Assembly: GCF_026213295.1 (NCBI RefSeq)
Contig: NC_079412.1
Location: 1,043,656 to 1,107,655 of the forward strand
Reading direction: 5' to 3'
Origin: Gadus chalcogrammus
Taxonomy: Eukaryota; Chordata; Actinopteri; Gadiformes; Gadidae
DNA length: 64,000 nt
Shown: positions 12,801 through 22,284 of the stretch, in pieces
How the letters are laid out: the number at the start of each line of letters is the position of its first letter
Numbering within the stretch: the first letter of the stretch is position 1
Made by a program: the position numbers and the translations under genes
The notes under the pieces: model-generated
Database searches by the model: none
Seen by the model: the letters and a program-made list of their open reading frames with translations, nothing else
What the model was told of the DNA's origin: nothing

Positions 12801-15149
12801 CGGCGCCCGGACAGAGAAGCGCTGCCAGGGGAGGCTCCAGGCGAGGGATCCCCCTCGCCTGAGTATCGGCCCACCCTTCCACGTTGGTGAAATCCGTGTA
12901 GGACTTCACCGGGGCCTTCAGTGTAGAAGGGTCCCCACCGGCAGCACTAAAAAAGTGCTGCACAGGCGGGAACAAGGGGCACTGTGTAACCCGTCGTGAA
13001 GACGATGGGGTGCGAAAGCACTCGCCCTGCATATCGTCCGATATGGGGGCGAGAGGCGGGGCCGGCATAGGAATACCTTTGATGGCCGCCGCCTCACCCA
13101 TGATCTCCCCAAAGAGATCGGCCATCCGGCGCGGTCTCTCTCGTTCCACGGCGGTGGCGGTTGAAACCCGGGAGCGGGAAACACCGGACGCCGAGTCGTT
13201 GAAGACGTCGTCTATTGAGACAGCGTCGTCCTCGGCGTCGATGACGCCATCGTGGTAGTCCGGGCTGGCCACGAACAGGTCAATGGCGTCAGCCAGGTCC
13301 ACCGCAGGGGAGAAGTAGAGGTGTCTGGAGAGGATCCCTTCTTCAGACAGATCCCGGAATGAGACACAGGAGACGGAGGGCGCCATAGCAGCCGCGGCGT
13401 GGTCGGCGCCGAGGCACCGAAAAACACGCCACGTGCCCGTCACCCGGTGCCAGGGAGGCGGGACAGGAGGCGCAAAGGAGTCCTGAGAAGGACTTAGCCC
13501 CAGGAGCGCCCTCAGGTGGCCCTGAAAAGGGCCGTTTGTCCGAGGCCTCTCCCGGGCCGCTGCCACCGGCTTGGGAGATCCGTTGTTCTGTTGAAGACAT
13601 CTTCTGGTAGTTCTCTAATCTGCTGACAAGCACAAGTGCTGAAAGAAAAGGGAGGATGAGCGACGGTATGCACCGTGCTATATACACGATACCGTGGGAA
13701 ATGTGGGCGGTGCCCACGCTGATAGGTGCATAGTTTGAATTTTCAGCACGCGCAAGCGCGCGCACGGGACAAGCCCATAAGGCGAAGCCTAGACGGCGTA
13801 GCCTGCATGAAATAGAACTGCTATCTGCTGACGCTAAAAAGAGGCGGGTCTAATTTCTGATTGGCTAACTAAGCCAAACCAGTTGCCATGCGACTTTGTT
13901 GAGTTACAGGTGGTTTAACAAATCACACCATACTATTTAGATTCAATAATTTAAATGTATTCAGTTGCAATATTTTCCCAATATATATCTTTATCTCATT
14001 CTGTGGCACTATTTAGAACGACAACACACAAGCCATGTATTTCTTACTGGTTAGTAACAAACTTTTAAAAGGGGTTGTGATTTAAATCGAATTAAATGAA
14101 ACGGTGTCATGTAACCCTGGGTTACACTATAATTTAGCAATGCAGCAACGAGCGCTTGAGCTAGCCCCCCCCCCCCCCCCAGATAACCCCTACGATTAGT
14201 TATCCCACGTTTTGATGGTTGCCTACTAGCTCCAGTAACAACATATTTTGCCTAGTGTTTATTTCTAAGCTTTTACCTATTCCTCCGGTGAAAGTGTTGT
14301 TGCACGAGCACTTGAGCTATTCCCCCCCCCCCCAGATAACCCCTACGATTAGTTATCCCACGTTTTGATGGTTGCCTAACTAGCTCCAGTAACAACATAT
14401 TTTGCCTAGTGTTTATTTCTAAGCTTTTACCTATTCCTCCGGTGAAAGTGTTGTTGCAAACGTACCCGGTAGCCGCCGGTCACGTAGGCTGGTCATGAAT
14501 TCAGCGTGATTATTTTCGATTCTACTCCTCGTGATTGATTGTAATTGACACCGTCAGGGTACCGCTTACCGAGAGAGGGAGAGTAGTAAGCGTGTCTGTG
14601 TCGCGGTGTTTGTGTGGGCGGCGCCGTCCCATGGAATCTGTGGTGGAGAGCTTGTGCTGTAGGGAAGTGAGTGCGTTTTGGTCGCTGGTCGAGGAGCTCA
14701 GCCCAAGACCAGCAGATGTGACATGCCTCACTCAGCATCCAGGATTTGAGGCATGCTGCCTGAATCCGTTTGTGCTGAAGATAGCATACACACATTTCAA
14801 GCAGGATCATGGTCCCCTTCAAGCCAGCACGCACGAGTATGTTAATTGTTTGTTTACTTTAGCATTCTTTTTATAGAGTCCTATGAACCAACTTAAACAG
14901 TTATAGGCGACTAGAGATGTGTTGCATAGACAATAAACATGCATGAAAAAAAATAATTTTCCAACCTACTTCCCTAGGCAATACCGGTACACTGCATACA
15001 GGCAGGCTATACGCTGGGCTTATGGAGTTCTTGGCCTGCATATAAGGAAGCCTCTACCCTCCTGTCTGGTTTCAGCCATCAGTCAACAATTTCAGAGTGG
15101 TGACAAGACCCCTCATGGCTTTCAATGGCCTTGTTTGGATGAAGAATAA
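6891..15149 (+). CDS. P2X7 C-terminal-domain-like zinc-binding protein, three exons
   Basis: Exon 1 (6891-7082, donor GTGAGT) contains PQPYNFEPVRRE. Exon 2 (14591-14836, acceptor GTAAG, donor GTATGT) contains RCLCGRRRPM, SLCCREVSAFW, and HPGFEACCLNPFVLKIAY. Exon 3 (14978-15149) contains RYTAYRQAIRWAYGVLG and ends in TAA overlapping an AATAAA. Phases agree at both junctions. The cysteine pattern and the HPGF..CLN..VL..AY block match the cytoplasmic C-terminal domain of P2X7 receptors, which in fish also occurs as many stand-alone small genes. The membrane channel part is absent. The ATG at 6891 (MASNWDEEEVGQ) is out of frame with the rest, so either a frameshift sits near 6935 or the start is the in-frame ATG at 6832. 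Intron 1 is 7.5 kb because a DIRS element sits in it. Confidence 0.55.
7083..8462. other. Intron sequence, no gene seen
   Basis: AT-rich intron DNA left of the DIRS insertion. The minus-strand frame at 7580-7873 has no recognisable family. A stretch near 7645-7735 has weak tRNA-like boxes (GGGTAGCTCGCC and GGGTTCAATATC) that do not fold convincingly. Confidence 0.4.
8463..8690. repeat. DIRS left inverted terminal repeat
   Basis: The block from AGGCTTCGCCTTATGGG (8516) to TTTCTTTCAGC is the reverse complement of 13617-13790 with very few differences. The outermost 27 bases (AACGATAGTTATGTT...) have no counterpart in the right repeat, the usual DIRS asymmetric extension. Confidence 0.88.
8691..8800. 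repeat. DIRS internal complementary region
   Basis: 8696-8755 is the reverse complement of the left outer end (8463-8518) and 8753-8800 is the complement of the right outer end (13776-13818). They meet at a shared GTT. This region templates end restoration during DIRS replication (established for DIRS-1). Confidence 0.85.
9321..10314 (-). pseudogene. DIRS tyrosine recombinase, frameshifted
   Basis: Two overlapping minus-strand frames form the recombinase: 9976-10314 (N-terminal core-binding part, in more than one frame) and 9321-10151 (catalytic domain). Visible catalytic blocks are the first arginine in SAKRAGELTAL and the H-x-x-R box in VKAHSTRSVAAS. The expected tyrosine block, FVRFYML, is found near 9400 but in the neighbouring frame, so a frameshift separates the nucleophile from the rest. 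The domain would integrate a circular DNA copy in the nucleus. Confidence 0.85.
10378..12094 (-). pseudogene. DIRS reverse transcriptase-RNase H, frameshifted
   Basis: RT blocks are spread over three minus-strand frames. 11219-12094 holds WFTSLDLKDAYFHVPV (first catalytic aspartate). A short piece in the frame of 10378-11406 holds FMGMAYEYQCQPFGYSLAP. The frame of 10596-11651 holds ILFYLDDLLIL (YLDD active site) and then VVVFTDASLTGWGG and INVLELS of RNase H. At least two compensating frameshifts near 11370 and 11290, and another before 10640, break the frame. It converts element RNA into DNA. The N-terminal 100 residues of the first frame are of unclear function. Confidence 0.88.
12133..13566 (-). 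CDS. DIRS gag-like protein
   Basis: An open frame of 477 codons upstream of RT. It has an acidic N-terminal third (DLADAIDLFVASPDYHD), a predicted helical middle and a basic C-terminus with a glutamine/proline repeat (around PVPQQPQQQQQPQQQP, residues about 440-456) after KRGPGRAQRSRG. Position, length and the basic tail fit DIRS gag. A likely older start, ATG at 13600 (MSSTEQRISQAGGSG), is in another frame and joins only through a frameshift near 13530, so the listed N-terminus is probably artificial. The CAG/GCTGCTGCTG repeat at 12220-12250 encodes the Q run. Confidence 0.75.
   Translation of the reverse strand: MAAARERPRTNGPFQGHLRALLGLSPSQDSFAPPVPPPWHRVTGTWRVFRCLGADHAAAAMAPSVSCVSFRDLSEEGILSRHLYFSPAVDLADAIDLFVASPDYHDGVIDAEDDAVSIDDVFNDSASGVSRSRVSTATAVERERPRRMADLFGEIMGEAAAIKGIPMPAPPLAPISDDMQGECFRTPSSSRRVTQCPLFPPVQHFFSAAGGDPSTLKAPVKSYTDFTNVEGWADTQARGIPRLEPPLAALLCPGAEWRPNEKPLPPDRLQKQIVGLTDRVFVCAAQSAAAVNNIAMLSSAMVSLSADREAYGPEEAARWLAVSRFSSAILQLCQPIAVSAGRHMAWATMIQRIIWLSHTAVPERERASLVQGPLAPDGIFGPRFSEVLAHQQSVRENRSRFGAILTGSSHQQAGRKRGPGRAQRSRGPPPTPAPVPQQPQQQQQPQQQPRPPPPRTDGAASRTGKFRKLAPTFSFPK
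13617..13818. repeat. DIRS right inverted terminal repeat
   Basis: Reverse complement of the left repeat, including CACGGTATCGTGTATATAGC read on the minus strand, and ending ATGAAATAGAAC at 13818. It contains the likely minus-strand promoter of the element because it lies directly upstream of gag. Confidence 0.85.
14147..14457. repeat. Tandem duplication, two units of about 155 bp
   Basis: The block from GAGCGCTTGAGCTAG to GTGAAAGTGTTGTTGCA is repeated directly (about 14147-14301 and 14302-14457) with few differences. Each unit contains a C homopolymer (14166-14180; 14324-14333) of different length. It sits in intron 1 of the P2X7-like gene. No coding sense is apparent. Confidence 0.85.
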
Positions 15150-15289
15150 AAACCATATTGGCATGTACAACATGAATACAATTATTTTTCAGTTCAAGAA
15201 TTAACTCATGCTTGTTGTGTTGCGATCGCTCAACCGCCCTTAAAATGTTATAAAATACAGAGAACACCTGAATTCATATAAAAACAGTT

Positions 15290-15500
15290 TATTAGGTCAT
15301 CCCAAGTGTGCCATGCCGTAATTACGACGCCACATTGTTCCGACGTCTCAATGGTCCGAAATATTTCCCATTAGATCGACATGCCACTATGCCGACGGTT
15401 CAATGTTCCGAAAACGGATCCCATTGGTCCGAAGGTCCGTTTGTCCGACTTTTCAAAAAGGAGGCGCATTAGGCCGACGGTTCAATATGCCGAATAGGCC
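15290..15500. repeat. Interspersed repeat with spaced TCCGA/GCCGA words
   Basis: Short degenerate units of the type CAATGTTCCGAAA, CATTGGTCCGAAGG and CATTAGGCCGACGG recur every 18-35 bp. No terminal repeats or coding sense were identified. It lies 3' of the P2X7-like gene. Confidence 0.45.
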
Positions 15501-16075
15501 AAGGCGCAATTCCACATGTGTGATTATGAAACCAAAAATAAAAGACGATAGGCTAAGTTCCAGCAGTGCACTTCACCAAGCCAGACTGTTGCTTTGGGCT
15601 TGAACGGTCACAAGAGGTAAATTTATGAAGCGCACGTTATACAAGGACTAAAGGTACGAACACACCAAACGCGTTACCCGCGTAAGATTTACGCGCATAA
15701 CGCAGCTAAAATGTTGCTTGACCATTTTGTGTCAAAAATGGTCCTACGCAGCTACGCGCCTACGCGCCTAGATGAGCCCGCCAAAAACTTTTTTTCCCCC
15801 GCTATTTTTCTTTTGCTGAAACATGGCTGACATCGCCACCATCACTGCGCTTTATTTGCTGTGGGAGTCCAAGGAGCGTCGCAAACGCAAACGCCGTCGT
15901 GTTTGGGTGCACGACATCCTCCGGAGACGGCCACAGCTGGGTGAGTTTCACCACTTGCTCCAAGAACTCCGCCTGGATGACGGCCGGTTTCAGCGGTACT
16001 TTCGACTGAGTCGGGCCCAGTTCGATGACCTGCTAGCCCGGGTTGGTGCCAGGATCTCCCGTCAGGACACCAACT

Positions 16076-16161
16076 ACAGGCGCTCCATATCAGCTGCGGA
16101 GCGCCTGTCTATCTGTCTCCGGTAAGTTGCGGTTTCATAGCCTAATTACTCTATAATAATC
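16076..16161 (+). repeat. 86-bp direct repeat, left unit (exon 1 end plus splice donor)
   Basis: ACAGGCGCTCCATATCAGC through CTCTATAATAATC is repeated at 17715-17800 with about four mismatches. It covers the last 46 bases of transposase exon 1 and the first 40 of the intron. Confidence 0.88.
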
Positions 16162-17714
16162 TCTTTGCTGTTGGTGGTGGTGGTGGTGGGGATGGTGGCG
16201 TCTTGTCTGCCATGGAAATTGTCTTCTACTGCTAGGTCCAAATGTGGATTAACTAGTTCCAGTAGCTACCGCAGGATATCAACAAACAGGAGCTTGCTCT
16301 GGGTCACGAGCTCTGGGTCACGAGTACTGCACGAAGGGGTCGTGCGCGGGGCGAGGGGGAGTGCAGTACGACCGTTTGATTGACGTACTTACTGTCCAAT
16401 GCAACTCGGTGGCTCTGGAAATCATTGGCTGGAGTTTTTCGAGCCCTGCCCGTTCCACAGATGATTGACTTGTTTAATTTTCATGTCAGTACTTCTAACT
16501 CAGTGGCTGTAAGTGGGTTATGATAAGGATTTCAAGTAATTTTGCAAAAATTGTCAAAAAAGCGAATTCCATACCCAACCTTTAAGTGATTCCGTGAAGC
16601 CACCACAGATTTTGAGTTAAGCGCCCGTGGTCGATCGTTGAGACAGGGATCTGTGTGTGTGCCACGGAATATGAGTGTCACTAACTTGCATTGGAGCAAA
16701 ATCCATGGCCATATCACGGAAATTGGCGTGGTTCCGTGAGGATTCCACAGATTTTGAGTTAAGTGTCCGTGGTCATTTCACGGATACCTGTGAGACCAGT
16801 TTGCTGCCAACCTTAATGCATTTTTCTGAGCAGATACGCATTTAGACATCATACTACGCTGCTATGATTTGTCACTTCAAAATACGCGAAAAGCCATGGA
16901 TGGATTTGAGTTCAGCTGTCTGTAAATTCGCCGAACACTAGGCAACACACGCGCTGGGTGTAAGGGCATTGGGCAGCAACCTGTTGGGAAAAAAAGACTG
17001 ACGAATCATAGCGCTAGTTTTAAAATCTAAAATCAAATATGCTATGTTGCGTTTTTTGAAGAAAGTTGTTCAATCCTTGGTCGCTTTTAACTCACTTTAT
17101 TTGTTAAAGTAGGCCTATTTCGGTATGGTAACTTTGAAGCAAAAGGGAGGGAATTGTATATAACGCGTATGAGAATAATATCGTGCACTACATCGGGCTT
17201 AGGCGCGGTCCTCTCTGCGGGGCTACCTATTCGTTCTGCCCTAAATCTGAACTCTGCGCTTTCTTCTATCAAGTGGGCGTGGCCTATGTGAAGTGGGCGT
17301 GGCCGGTGTGACGTAATGGCTCCACACTCCTCACCTGTCTAAAGGTGCTGCCATCTGTGGCTGGAGTAGTTATTGCAGCTTATGTGTTCGATCCTGCTTC
17401 CTAGTGGCTATGTTAGGGTAATGCAGCTTGTGTGTTCGATCCTGCTTCCTAGTGGCTATGTGGGGGCAGCTTATGTGCTTAAAATACGTAACAATCCCTC
17501 CTTGGTCATTTCAGATGGCTATTCTGTAAGATTTTTAAGCCATATGCACCATTTACCACACCGAAAACATAGTCAAAGTAGGAAAATCATCAACACCACC
17601 GACCAAAGTGAAAAAACTCCATAGGGGAGATAAACCACACCGCGTCCCCCTAACACTGAAACGGCATTCGCCTGGGTGGGTCTTGTTACGTATTTTAAGT
17701 ACTTATGCTTATGT
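16162..17714. repeat. Composite interspersed repeat, copy B
   Basis: Left part 16162-16573 is a repeat ending CCCAACCTTTAA whose reverse complement stands alone at 30753-31170. The remainder matches 5564-6590. Relative to copy A it has an extra 85 bp near 16925-17010 and lacks most of the right arm of the terminal inverted repeat. It is bounded on both sides by the 86-bp direct repeat. Confidence 0.75.
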
Positions 17715-17800
17715 ACAGGCGCCCCATATCAGCTGCGGAAGGCCTGTCTATCTGTCTCCGGTAAGTTGCGGTTTCATAGCCTAATTACTCTATAACAATC
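17715..17800 (+). repeat. 86-bp direct repeat, right unit
   Basis: Second copy of 16076-16161, carrying a duplicate of the transposase donor (CTCCGGTAAGTTGC). 17801-18411 is the rest of the original intron and shows no gene. Confidence 0.88.
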
Positions 17801-19075
17801 AGCACATTCTGTAGTCAAAAACTATATACATAACGGGGAGAAATTTTTCGGGCGCGTGTTCTGATGATCTATTTCCAATGCATTGTTTATATTTGAGTAG
17901 TGACCCATTTATTCAAGCATCGTGCACTATGCTCAACTAAGCACGGGGGAGCATAGGCCATTGTGACATCACAGTCAATATTCATTGGGTTAAATTCAAC
18001 ACAAGTCAAACGAAAGCGTGCTGACAACATGGTGATAAAGCAGTTTGCTTTGCACATCTGTTTCCCCTCTTGCACCTACCTGCTATGCATTTCCTGTCAA
18101 TGCTCCACCCAGTGTTTCAACAGTGTTTTTATATATTATCTATGGTTTCAAACTAAACGCAAATCTTCATATACATGCATGTCACCTGAGTTTTATATAA
18201 ACAAAATAAATAAATGCATCATGGCTCCAACATATTCATTCTTGACCTCCTTGTCATGCTTTTGAAAGTAAAATAAGCTGATGCAAATCCACTGTAAACA
18301 CTAGTCAAGACATATACCTGTGCAGTGATATCAGTAAGATAATTGGCCTACATATTTGCTATACAACTAAAATTCTCAATAAGGCTAAAATAAATTATTC
18401 ATGTGTTGCAGATTCCTGGCTACTGGCGATTCGTTCCGGACGATAGCCACCAGCTTCCGGGTCGGGGCCTCCACCGTGGCTTCCATCGTGTCCGATGGGG
18501 TGACGGCTATATGGGACTGCCTGGTGGAGGAGTTCATGGCCACCTAGTGCAGTGCACAACAACCCCAAAACGGCTCTTTTAAAAGCCACCCACTCAAAAC
18601 AAAAGTGATTCCTTCATTATTATTAAATTGTTATTAAAATTGTTCAATTAAGAAGTGTCATTAAAAATGTATATTTGTGTCCATGCATGCTAGATCTTAA
18701 AATCATATATTGAGAGAAGAGTTGTGAGAAATATTTTATTTCAAAAATAATTATAAAAATAAAAATAACGTAAGAACAATATAATATAAACAGAACAGAA
18801 CAATAACAAATGAACAGTTAACAGTAGAACAGTGACATCAGCCTAGTTCTTTCCCTGGAGAGATTGTCAGCACCACTAGCTAATAAGCTTAAACAGGTTC
18901 CAAATTAAGGGTGAAATTAGAAGTGTCAAATATGACCTTACGAATTTGGAATTTAACGTACTCCAGTACTTCAGGTGGCAATCTCTCCAGGGAAGGAACT
19001 AGGCCCATGACAAAGTGCTCATTCCCAGAGAGCGGGGTAGGGGTAGGCACAGCATTTTGCCTCTGCAGGGCCTGG

Positions 19076-19742
19076 TGAGGGGAAAAACGATCTGTCTAGT
19101 TACTGGACCAGATAAAATGAGACGGAGAGGTAATAAAGTCTGTCAGCACGAGGACCTTGGATTTATTAAGTAAAGTGGCAACGGTTATACAGAGTCATAA
19201 AGCGTGAGAAATCGAATATGTCTAAGTCCCTAATCAGCGCTGATGGTTCGTCCAGAGCTTCGCCTCCGTGGAAGGTCTGCTTCAGAAGAAGATCCAGAGT
19301 CCCTGTGTGATACAGTTTTATGCTGTATCCTCCTCTCGATGAGGTGTGTGCGTTTGAGGTGTGTGTGGTTCTGTGTGTTTTTGCTTGGCCTTGGCTCCCA
19401 GGCCCTGGGAGAGCTTCGAAATGTCTCCTGTGTGATGAATTAAAACGGGGGAGAGCCCCCCCGAAATGTCTCCTGTGTGATAATTTAATGTGGCTCTCCC
19501 GTTCTTGAGGATGACTGGTGCATTGTCTGAGTGTCTACCATTTGCCTGCTTGGGAAATGGGGCCTTGGCTCTGGCCTTGACCTGACTATATTATCATGTT
19601 TGTGTTATGTGTTAAAAGTTTAGAGCAAGAGTTGACTATATTGTAATGTGACTGCCATGTGATGTGCTCATCAGGCTAGGGTAGGAGTTAGCTATATTTG
19701 TAATGTACATGTGATGTACTCAGCAGGTTATTTTTCCCAACA
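19076..19742. mobile_element. Solo LTR inserted in the BESS exon
   Basis: Starts TGAGGGGAAAAACG, ends GGTTATTTTTCCCAACA, and is flanked by CTGG on both sides (19072-19075, 19743-19746), a 4-bp target duplication. Removing it with one CTGG restores the BESS reading frame. A second, inverted copy of the same LTR is at 33712-34514. No internal retroviral genes are present. Orientation of transcription is not clear. Confidence 0.78.
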
Positions 19743-19928
19743 CTGGAGGATGGCTCCCTGCATATTTGTGTTCCCCTCTGGTACCCTTGCTCTCTTCCTC
19801 TTCGTCCCTGTATGGAATGTAAAACACCATGATTTGTAAGTTAGTGCAATACTTCACAAGTGAAAAGCCTGTTGAACATGCATGTGTGTTTGGTTTGAGG
19901 TGTTGTAACTTTAACTTATAGAAGTAAT

Positions 19929-20076
19929 TAGGGCTGTCAAATTAACGCGTTAATTTCGATTAATTAATCAGGGGAGGATCAAGAAGTTACGAGAGAGAGA
20001 GAAGGGAGAGAAACACGGTAGGCTATACAGCTGTTTAATTAATTTGATAAAAAAATGTAATTGCTTGACGGCCCTA
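19929..20076. mobile_element. 148-bp hAT MITE
   Basis: Ends TAGGGCTGTCAA and TTGACGGCCCTA, flanked by GAAGTAAT (19921-19928) and GTAGTAAT (20077-20084), a 7/8 target duplication. Lies in an intron of the MADF-BESS gene. Confidence 0.82.
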
Positions 20077-20714
20077 GTAGTAATCCATAAACCGTCTTCT
20101 TATCAGTTAAAGCTTTAACGGTTAGCCATAAACATAGTTGAACCCCTGAAATTAATGCTATACATCTTTGTCCTGTACATACCGCTCTGTGGTCTTGGGG
20201 CAGGGCCAGCCTCAGGGACAGGTACACAGGAAGGGCCAGCGGCAGGGACAGGGGCAGGAGCAGGAGCAGCATCAGCGTCCTCTGGGTCTGACTCATTGCT
20301 GGGCTGGTCTATGTTATTGAGAAAGAAGACTTGTTTTTTTTTGCTTGGATGATATATGCATGATCTATATTACAGCACATTAAAGATAGACAGAATCGTG
20401 CCGCACTGTAAACCGTTCCTGTAGCCATAATACAGAAGCTGTACGTGTCTTCACTTGTCAACAAACCTGTATTGTGCGATGGCCCTGCTGCTGCCTCCTC
20501 AAGCTCCTCATCTTCTCCTGCCCCTGACAGCGAAGTCTCTGGAGCCCCGTCCTCCTCTACCTCCTCTGCCCCCCGAGGTAAGTTGCTGCTGGTCTAGAAC
20601 ACAACCGATAGCTGAAGCCAAGCAAAATACACATACACATTATTCACTGATCTTACCAGGAAAGCCAGTATCCTCGGCCACGTCGACCCACGCCCTCTCT
20701 TTTTTGTTCCTGTC

Positions 20715-20745
20715 CCTGTACGACACCATCGTGGTGTCGTACAGG
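20715..20745. other. Perfect 14-bp-arm hairpin in the MADF coding exon
   Basis: CCTGTACGACACCA, three-base loop TCG, TGGTGTCGTACAGG. It encodes part of the MADF domain (around VLYDTTMVSYRD). Possibly chance or selected, not explained by a repeat. Confidence 0.5.
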
Positions 20746-22284
20746 ACAGGACGGCTGCACACTGCGACTATCAGGTTTTGGTCCTCCATTTCTGTTCTGT
20801 CCTCTCCGCTCTCTGCCAGTGACGTCGGGTCAAGCTCAACGCTGATTGGGCAACGCGGCTAATCGTCATGCGTAGGAGCGTAAAAAGTTCAATTTTTTGA
20901 ACTCCTTGCGTAGGTGCGTTAGGTGCGTATATACTAGTGGTGGAGGAAAAAATCGATTCACTTCAGTATCGCGATATTTTGCGTTCGCAATTATATCGAT
21001 ACAGTAGCGCAAAGTATTGCGATATTTAATTATATAATTATGTGTTTTACTTTCGGGTTTTCTCTGACTTTACTCTGATAATATTACATTTCCATATTAC
21101 AACCACAAGGTGGCCCTTGTTGCGGTGCTTTGATGACGTGCATTAAACAACAAATTAGGTGGTGCTTTGTTACCTTGCATTCAACAAATTTAAATGAAAA
21201 TGGCTTCACCATCTCAACCGATTGTACACGAAGCTCCGTCTTCTTTTAAGTCGAAAGTGTGGCTACATTTCGGTTTTTATCGAAAATGTAGTAAAGACCT
21301 TGACATGCAGTTTGCCATCTGCAAAGAGTGCCGGATGAAAATTAAGTATTGTGGGAATACGACGAATTTGAGAGTGCATCTCACAAGGTACCATTTAGAG
21401 TTAGCGATAGCGACCCCTGAGGAACGACCCAAAGTTGTCCTACCCGCAAATCAACGCACCTTGGACCAAACTAAAGTGATAAAGTTACCTCAAAACTCCG
21501 AAAGGGCAAAGAAAATCACTGAGGCAATAGCCTACTTCATCCCCAAAGACTTACAGCCTTAAAGTGTGGTGGAGGATGAAGGTTTCCAGAATCTGCTAGG
21601 CATACTGGAGCCCAGGTATGTGATCCCCTCACGTAAATATTTTACCGACACTGCCATCCCCAAACTCTACAGCGAAGTCAAAGAGGAGGTAAATGGAACT
21701 TTAAGTTTAGCCGAAGGAGTTTGTATAACTTGTGACGGTTGGTCATCAAGAGCTACTGAATCCTACATGACCATAACGGCGCATCACATCACGGATGAAT
21801 GGCAGCTTTTAGCTCATGTTCTTCAAACCAGGGCAATGCATGAGAGTCATACCGGGGCTAATGTGGCTGAGGTGCTGAAAACGGCAACCTCAGAGTGGGG
21901 CATCTCTAACAAGCCGATTGTTTTGGTAACGGACAATGCGTCCAACATGGTAGTGGCTGCGCAGGTCGGGGGCTACCTTCACGTGAAATGTTTTGCCCAT
22001 ACCCTCACCCTCGCCTCACAGCGCGCACTTAAGCTGCCTGCTGTCGCTATACTGGGAAGAGTCCGGAGAATAACCACTTTTTTCCACCGCAGTACAATCG
22101 CCAACTCCATGTTGGAACAAAAACAAAAGCTCCTGGACCTCCCCACTCACAAGCTTAAGACTGATGTTGTGACCCGTTGGAACAGTGGCTACGAAATGCT
22201 TCAGCGTTTCTTGGAACAACAACCAGCGATCTGTGCTGCTCTGTTGTCCTCTGACGTCAGGCGGTCAGGAAGTGATATTTGCAC

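Larger units (their letters stand above)
8463..13818 (-). mobile_element. DIRS-type tyrosine-recombinase retrotransposon, full length, decayed
   Basis: The element is read on the minus strand in the order gag (12133-13566), reverse transcriptase plus RNase H (10378-12094), tyrosine recombinase (9321-10314). It is bounded by inverted terminal repeats (8463 onward and up to 13818), with an internal complementary region at 8691-8800 that matches both outer ends back to back. An AAC trinucleotide is present at each outer end and as GTT at the junction inside the internal region, as expected for circular-intermediate integration without target duplication. Several frameshifts interrupt RT and recombinase, so this copy is probably dead. 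It sits in intron 1 of the P2X7-like gene. Confidence 0.92.
15823..18547 (+). pseudogene. Harbinger transposase, internally deleted, two exons
   Basis: Exon 1 (15823-16121) encodes MADIATITALYLLWESKE and the HTH region up to RLSICLR, with donor GTAAGT. Exon 2 (18412-18547) resumes after TTGCAG with FLATGDSFRTIATSFRVG and stops at TAG 18545-18547, shortly after LVEEF. The order and splice position equal those of the element at 3326-4918, but the entire DDE catalytic core is missing, so it cannot be active. The intron is inflated by a composite repeat flanked by an 86-bp direct repeat that duplicates the end of exon 1 and the donor site. Confidence 0.82.
18889..20789 (-). pseudogene. MADF-BESS protein of the Harbinger element, multi-exon, split by an LTR
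   Basis: Exon 1 (20657-20789) encodes MEDQNLIVAVCSRPVLYDT then YRDRNKKERAWVDVAEDTG, a MADF (Myb/SANT-like DNA-binding) domain. Exon 2 (20467-20565) is acidic (ETSLSGAGEDEELEEAAAG). A third exon at about 20180-20310 is Ala/Pro rich (NESDPEDADAAPAPAPVPA). The last exon (about 19830 down to 18889, interrupted by the LTR at 19076-19742) has TKRKRARVPEGN, QGAILQALQRQNAVP and the BESS motif VMGLVPSLERLPPEVLEYV, ending TAA at 18889-18891. Exons 1 to 3 join in phase. The join into the last exon was not settled. Such proteins assist Harbinger transposase in DNA binding and nuclear import (known for Myb-like partners). The gene converges on the transposase. Confidence 0.72.
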
